This document shows, in pieces, positions 59,085 to 64,000 of a stretch of 64,000 nucleotides of DNA (within the stretch, counting starts at the first letter, position 1; each line of letters starts with the position of its first letter). The position numbers and the translations under genes were made by a program. This stretch comes from Epiperipatus broadwayi (Eukaryota > Onychophora > Udeonychophora > Euonychophora > Peripatidae). The notes under the pieces are model-generated. The model was not told where the DNA came from, did no database searches, and saw nothing but the letters and a program-made list of their open reading frames with translations. The stretch spans positions 6,637,501-6,701,500 of the forward strand of contig JAQFVV010012446.1 of NCBI GenBank assembly GCA_028023455.1, in the 5' to 3' direction.

Positions 59085-59575
59085 ACTTTAATTAAATAGA
59101 AAGGATTTTCATCTTTTCACATAGGTGCTGTACTAATTTATATTGCGCATATATGAAAAGGTGAAAATCCTTTCTATTTAATTACATACATACTATGCAC
59201 TTGATAAATAAATTTCAGAGTTACATAGTTTCTATTAATTCTTAAAATTGCTCATAGTAAATCGAAAGATTTTGTGTATATTATTATATGAAAGAAATTA
59301 ATGGATATAAAAGTGAACAGAGTAACATCTTCACTCTCTCAAAACAAGATGCTTCAGATTGGCCTATATAAATCGGAATTTAGGTTAAAGATAAGATGGC
59401 CGCTCTTATTTTATAAAATCTCTATCTTGTGTTTGGGTTTGAGAGTTTTCCTATACTCAACACAGCATCGTTGAGCCTATATAAATGACAGTGCATATAT
59501 GAAAAGGTGAAAATTCTTTCTATTTAATTACATAACGTACTATGCGCTTGATAAATAAATTTCAGAGTTATAAAA
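59085..59575. repeat. Inverted plus direct repeat set
   Basis: AATTAAATAGAAAGGATTTT (59091-) is the reverse complement of AAAATCCTTTCTATTTAATT (59163-), enclosing about 40 bp. The block CATATATGAAAAGGTGAAAA...TAAATAAATTTCAGAGTTA at 59150-59225 is repeated directly at 59494-59572. No ribozyme core. Confidence 0.7.
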
Positions 59576-60144
59576 TGACTTATGGCAGGAGTTGGTGCAA
59601 TAATAACCTATTGTTTATAGTAACCATCCCATTTTTTAGTTTTATGTTTTTTGTTTTTTAATCTGTTAATCTCTTTCTTAATTCAGTGATTTTAAAAAAA
59701 TGGCAGATTTTTGTTTTATGAACTGTGATTGTGGTATCCAAAAATTTGACTAATTGATTATATTTTCTCTGTCTAAAATTTTCTTTATAAATAAGAGCTT
59801 TTTGCAGCCATGTAGGAATTAATTATCTATTTTCCTATAAATAAGGTATATAAAGCATTAACACTATATATTACTTTTTACGATCACTATTCATGGTTGA
59901 TCTAAATTATATATGCCTATTACATCTGAATATAGTTCCCTGCATGTTTTTGATGTCGTGATAGAGGGTCAGAGTCTAGAGTTTACAATCCTCGGATCGA
60001 TTCCGGCTCTAGTTTTTAATACCACCTGAATATATTCTTGATCTATTGTTTAAAGATCAACAAAATGTAGATAGATAAAATGCTAAAAATCAGCTAAAAT
60101 AATTGTTTTTAAAAATATGTTGTTGTTTTTTTGATTACATGCAG

Positions 60145-60361
60145 GTTGATTTTGAAGAAATGACCATGTTTAAACCTAGTAAAAGAAGATTACGACGCAG
60201 TTTTCAACCGGGAATATGGATGCAATACAAAACATCACCACATCAGAATCAATTTCATGCTAAAATTAATTATCTTCAAATTGACAATCAGCTTTCTCCG
60301 TGTGTTTTTCACACTGTTCTTGCCCCTGTTCCCCCTCCCAAATCCGTTGCTGCTGATAATG
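60145..60361 (+). CDS. VPS13: VPS13 exon j
   Basis: 217 nt entering in phase 0 after ACATGCAG and leaving one base into a Val codon (G|GTAAGC). SFQPGIWMQYKTSPHQNQFH, LQIDNQLSPCVFHTVLAPVP and PPKSVAADN are the hallmark 'G..IE.K.S.HQ..L.A.L..LQVDNQLPG..FP.V..PV.PPKS.A' block of VPS13A/C. This is the most strongly conserved exon in the window. Confidence 0.98.
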
Positions 60362-60443
60362 GTAAGCTAAATTGCATAAGGTTTATTTATAAACAGGTTT
60401 GATTTTATTGATGATATCTTTTCTGTCCTTTTTATTTTTTAAG
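60362..60443 (+). other. VPS13: VPS13 intron j (82 bp)
   Basis: The only short intron of the gene here, GTAAGC to TTTTTTAAG. All others exceed 2 kb and are loaded with repeats. Confidence 0.93.
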
Positions 60444-60513
60444 TTCCCAAACCTTTTGCTGAAATCAGTAGAATGATGCGAAAAGGTGAACATAGTTCTC
60501 TACAACAAATTAA
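60444..60513 (+). CDS. VPS13: VPS13 exon k (last exon inside the window)
   Basis: 70 nt: two bases completing Val, then 22 codons and two bases of the next codon before donor AA|GTAAGT. PKPFAEISRMMRKGEHSSLQ equals 'EPKPFIDVS...RFNEYS...' of VPS13A/C. The following exon (the F-Y--VLIQEM segment) was not found before the window end. Confidence 0.95.
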
Positions 60514-61520
60514 GTAAGTTAAATTGTATTTTTTATATAAGCACAACCTCTGATACAACATTTTGAACCAATGAATACTATCTTTAACAATATTTTTATA
60601 ATGCATGTTGGTCAATATTAACATTAATAAAACTATTGAAAAAATATAAATATCACAATTTACCAAAGTACCAGTTTAATATTTGATAAAATGTAATAAA
60701 ACATAAATTAAGTAACTTTAAAATTAAAAATTATAATTTGAGGAATACCTGCTTACGGCAGTAGCGTTTAAATCGTTATATTTATATATGGTAGAAGATT
60801 ACTTTTTGTTGTATGCATTTCATTTAAAGCTGAAAAGTATTACAGATAATATCATTCATAAGTGGTAAAAATGTATGTTGAGCTGCAATATTTATAGTTG
60901 TAGGCCAAAAATGTGCATTCTTGAAAAACATAATATTAGGCTAATCCTGAACTTGTCAAACTTTTTTACGCATGACCCTTTTGAAATAAAACGTTTGTGA
61001 TTCTCTCACTCACTTATAAAATCAATAGAGACTAAAATTATGTACTGTGTAGGTAAAATATAAAACAGTTTTTAATTAGCCCACTGCTGATCAAAGATGT
61101 CAATAAATGCCTCGTAAAATAACAGTGAAATCAATAGTTTTTCTCACCAGATCCACAAGTGCTGAGAGGCAAATGTCCAAGTGTTATTCGTTCTTATTTT
61201 ATCCATTATTTGAAGCTAAATAAATATTATATACTAACTAATATTGGATGAGTAGATAATGGATTGTAGACACTATCACTGCAGCTAAAGATTATTAAGA
61301 TTATGTTTAAGCATTCTTTTCTCATAATCTAATAGAAATTGAACATGGAAATCAACAGAGATTAACAAAATTTAATTAAAATCTAAAAAAATATAAGAAA
61401 TAAGATTAAATATGCCACTACAGAAAGCCATAAAAGTCTTCTGGAAAACTATATTGAGTTTTTAGTGGCCATTTGTCTATAATGGTAAATTATCTGTTCA
61501 ATAAAATACTAGATTAAACC

Positions 61521-61931
61521 ACAATAGTATTCACAGAGGCAAAATTCTCCATACAGTAACGCCATTCAGGTGCAAGCCAGAGTAATCAATGGATGCAAGA
61601 AGGTTTGTGCATAAAATCTCTATTTAGTGCCTACTCACCCAATATCCCCAGACTTATTTCTAGTTTATGGCTTTCATCTTTGAGGAGCCTTGGATCTGAG
61701 AGCACTGCACCTAGATCGCTGATGAAAGCTACAAGCAAGAAACTAGTCTGGGGATATTGAATGAGTAGGCACTAGATAGGGATTTTATGAACAAACCTTC
61801 CTATATCCATTGATTATTCTGGCTTGCACTGAATGGTGCTACTATATGGAGAGTTTTGCCTCTGTATAAACAGCTTGTGTATGCAAAAGAATGGTGATCA
61901 TGTGATGTTTAGTGAAACAATATTATTCTAC
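61521..61931 (-). mobile_element. Family A palindromic ribozyme element, copy 8
   Basis: Arms run from GGCAAAATTCTCCATACAGT to its complement ending GAGAGTTTTGCC at 61860; beyond lies TGGTGATCATGTGATG. Flanks ACAATAGTATTCAC (61521-61534) and ACAATATTATTCTAC (61917-61931) look like a mutated target duplication. The centre has lost about 300 bp of loop compared with copy 5. Confidence 0.8.
61719..61765 (+). ncRNA. Partial hammerhead motif, family A copy 8 (sense to VPS13)
   Basis: Core CTGATGA (61719-61725), stem II AAGC-TACAA-GCAA weak, GAAA (61739-61742), ACTAGTC and TGGGGATATTG intact. The 5' strand of stem I was removed by the central deletion (ACCTAGATCG precedes the core). The left arm on the - strand has core AAGATGA instead of CTGATGA. 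Neither is likely to be active. Confidence 0.6.
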
Positions 61932-62568
61932 AGTAATTACTGCAATCTTTATTATTCTTTTTAGTTTTATAAATTATAATAGTAAAAGCATCCTTAACAG
62001 CCGATTGTATAATATTAATTCATATATTTTTTAAAAATTTCATTAGTTTTGAAGTTCGCGTGTGACTCCCGTGTATTGAAACTTCTTCTGAGTTTCCATC
62101 TATACTTGCAATCATTTTAAGATTACAAAAAGGGTTTTTAGCTGAAACAAAGTAAATAACTGCTCAAAGCTAAATGTGTCAATAGGATCGATATACCATT
62201 AAAAGCACTTATCTGTATTGGACCGCTTGCGAAAAAGCGATCCAGGAGAAATTTTGTCTAAAAATTATTAAATTAAAATTCTCATAAATAACACGAAGTA
62301 AATAATAAAAGTATTGCAGAATAATTTGTCCGTAAATGATTGAAATAAAAACATCTCATTTAAAGAAATGGTTAAAAGTTTAAAGAGTTATTTGTATAAG
62401 TTAAAACTTTAAGAAAAGAAGTTTAAAGAGTTTTTTTTTTTTAAACAGTTTGCTAAAAATCAATTAATTCATAGCTTTATGTATTAAGGAGTAATTGGAA
62501 GGGGGAGAGAAATTAATTTAGAAAAAATTAAAAGTATAACAGTTTAAACTATAAGATACTCTCTTTTT

Positions 62569-63174
62569 ATTCAAGTTAAATAATATTTATTTTTACAAAG
62601 CGCAGATGGTATTAAAATTAAACTGAGAGAGTGCAAACCTCTCAAGCGCTTAGCCAATCAGATCACAAATACTGAGAGAGAATTTAACATAGTTCCACTC
62701 TCATCTTTACTTGTCTTTCTATATATCCAAGCCAGTCCAAAGTATTTAGATCTGAAAGCGTGAATCTTAAATATCTTCACACTCAACTCACTGAGTTCTA
62801 ATTATAAACACCCAGTGTGAAATCTTTCGATTTACTACACAGTAGTTTTTAGATGTTATAACTTGCAGCAATATATGTAAATAATATTTATTTTTACAAA
62901 GCACAGACGGTATTGAAATTAAACTGAGAGAGTGTAGTAAATCGAAAGATTTCACGCTGTGTGTTTATAATTAGAACTCAGTGAGTTGAGTGTGAAGATA
63001 TTTAAGATTCATGCTTTCAGATCTAAGTACTTGGGACTGGCTGTGATATATAGAAAGACAATAAAGATGAAAGTGGAACCACTCTTTTCTTGTTAAATTC
63101 TCTGTCTCAGTATTTGTGATCTGATTGGCTAAGCGCTTGAGAGGTTTTCACTCTCTCAGTTTAATTTAAGTTAA
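62569..63174. repeat. 600-bp palindrome with internal direct repeat and 11-bp flanks
   Basis: Left arm about 62612-62840, right arm about 62935-63160, near-perfect over about 225 bp (GCGCTTAGCCAATCAGATCA, GAACTCAGTGAGTTGAGTGT). The left end block AAATAATATTTATTTTTACA...GAGAGAGTG (62578-62634) is repeated directly at 62880-62938, inside the loop. ATTCAAGTTAAA and ATTTAAGTTAAA flank it. No CTGANGA/GAAA hammerhead found. Confidence 0.7.
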
Positions 63175-64000
63175 AGAAAAAGAAAGGAAATCTTAAAACT
63201 AAAAGAAAAAAAAGAAATCTCTTTCATTTAAATTATTTATTAGAATAAAATATACATGTGCAAAAATAAAGAGTGATAAATGTGTGTATGTTGATAAAAT
63301 GAAATAAGAGAGTTAAAAAATTGAAAAACACTCAGCAATGGCTACTAAGTTAAACAAAATCCATAAAACAACAAATTTGCAATGGCTACTAATTAAAAGA
63401 TCTCAGACAACAGGATTAAAGTCTCTTGTCCATTTTATCTCCGAGTATGAACGAGATTCAATAGATGATTAAAATACTCTCTGCTCAAAATATCATAATC
63501 ATCATATAAGAGTGTCTTTTAGTGGGTTTAATGAAATTGTATTTCATTTTTTAGGTTTTTATGCTGCTTTTATTATATCAAAAAAGCATCTAAAGTATCG
63601 TAATTATTGTCAAAAAATGAATATATATCATCTACAATTTGAATCTATTAATCATTGTAACACCTTTTTGTCAGTTATGGAGTTTGCCTTTAAATCATTA
63701 TACAACTTATAAAAGTCTGCATTCATTTGATTATTCATTCAAGCAGAAAATTTCTTGTCTTTTGGTGAATTCCCAAAAAATTAATCATTATTGTACTTTT
63801 TTAAGAGAATTTCACATTTTAGTAATATGATCAAATTCCCAAAATGCAAATTGGCAATTTTAGTTTTCAGTGACAGTTAAAAGGTAACAACAGTATTGAA
63901 AATGAATATCAAATGTACAAGTAATATGTTTGAAGTATATTTTACCTTTGAAATATAGTAAACTACGATTTGTTGAACAGTGTATTTATAAGAATTTGCA

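Larger units (their letters stand above)
57301..60144 (+). other. VPS13: VPS13 intron i (about 2.8 kb)
   Basis: Holds two LINE fragments (57480-57900, 58205-58830) and repeats at 59085-59575. 59580-60140 is AT-rich; a tRNA-like block GTCGTGATAGAGGGTCAGAG... GGATCGATTCCGGCTC at 59953-60010 may be a SINE head. Confidence 0.7.
60514..64000 (+). other. VPS13: Start of VPS13 intron k (at least 3.5 kb)
   Basis: No next VPS13 exon recognised. Contains family A copy 8 (61521-61931) and the palindrome 62569-63174. Frames at 63512-63830 are low-complexity. Confidence 0.75.

Noticed and set aside
1-64000. CRISPR arrays, operons, ribosome-binding sites, rRNA
   Set aside because: Spliced eukaryotic gene and animal-type transposons; no regularly spaced repeats or prokaryotic features.

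Overview
The window is very AT-rich eukaryotic DNA, with homopolymer runs, TA microsatellites and multi-kilobase introns. It carries one host gene and many transposable elements. The gene has GT-AG introns, and VPS13 together with RTE-type LINEs, a tRNA-derived SINE and mariner relics points to an invertebrate metazoan. I cannot name the species.

The host gene is a VPS13 lipid-transfer protein of the A/C type on the + strand. I place eleven exons by hand: 6183-6287, 11389-11475, 14640-14702, 17093-17221, 26018-26151, 36181-36310, 46406-46534, 53038-53150, 57141-57300, 60145-60361 and 60444-60513. They are phase-consistent throughout and give 1337 nt, about 445 residues. They cover the end of the VAB (SHR-BD) repeat region and the segment after it. 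The 5' and 3' ends of the gene lie outside the window. Two oddities are a likely GC donor after the first exon and an open, Ser-rich optional exon at 15405-15545.

The introns are packed with mobile elements: a 5.6-kb LTR element without pol (28.7-34.4 kb), a near-complete RTE-type LINE on the - strand (36.4-42.0 kb) that was itself invaded, 3' ends of other LINEs, tRNA-derived SINE copies, mariner relics and many fold-back repeats.

The most interesting layer is a set of palindromic elements that carry hammerhead ribozyme (HHR) motifs: core CTGANGA, a small hairpin, GAAA, a 2-3 bp stem III, then a stem I that closes. I find ten retained cores and about three decayed ones in at least three unrelated sequence families. 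Family A is at 6.8, 10.0, 11.6, 18.1, 39.3, 43.9 and 61.5 kb. Family B is at 53.3-54.1 kb, with fragments at 23.8-24.1 kb. Family C is at 44.4-44.8 kb. Several copies are flanked by 12-15 bp direct repeats, and one is truncated at the end opposite its conserved terminus, as expected for reverse-transcribed insertions. HHRs with very short stem III are established in Penelope-like elements and retrozymes. A decayed GIY-YIG-like fragment at 24.6 kb fits a Penelope-like source. Four to five of the ribozymes lie in the sense orientation inside VPS13 introns.
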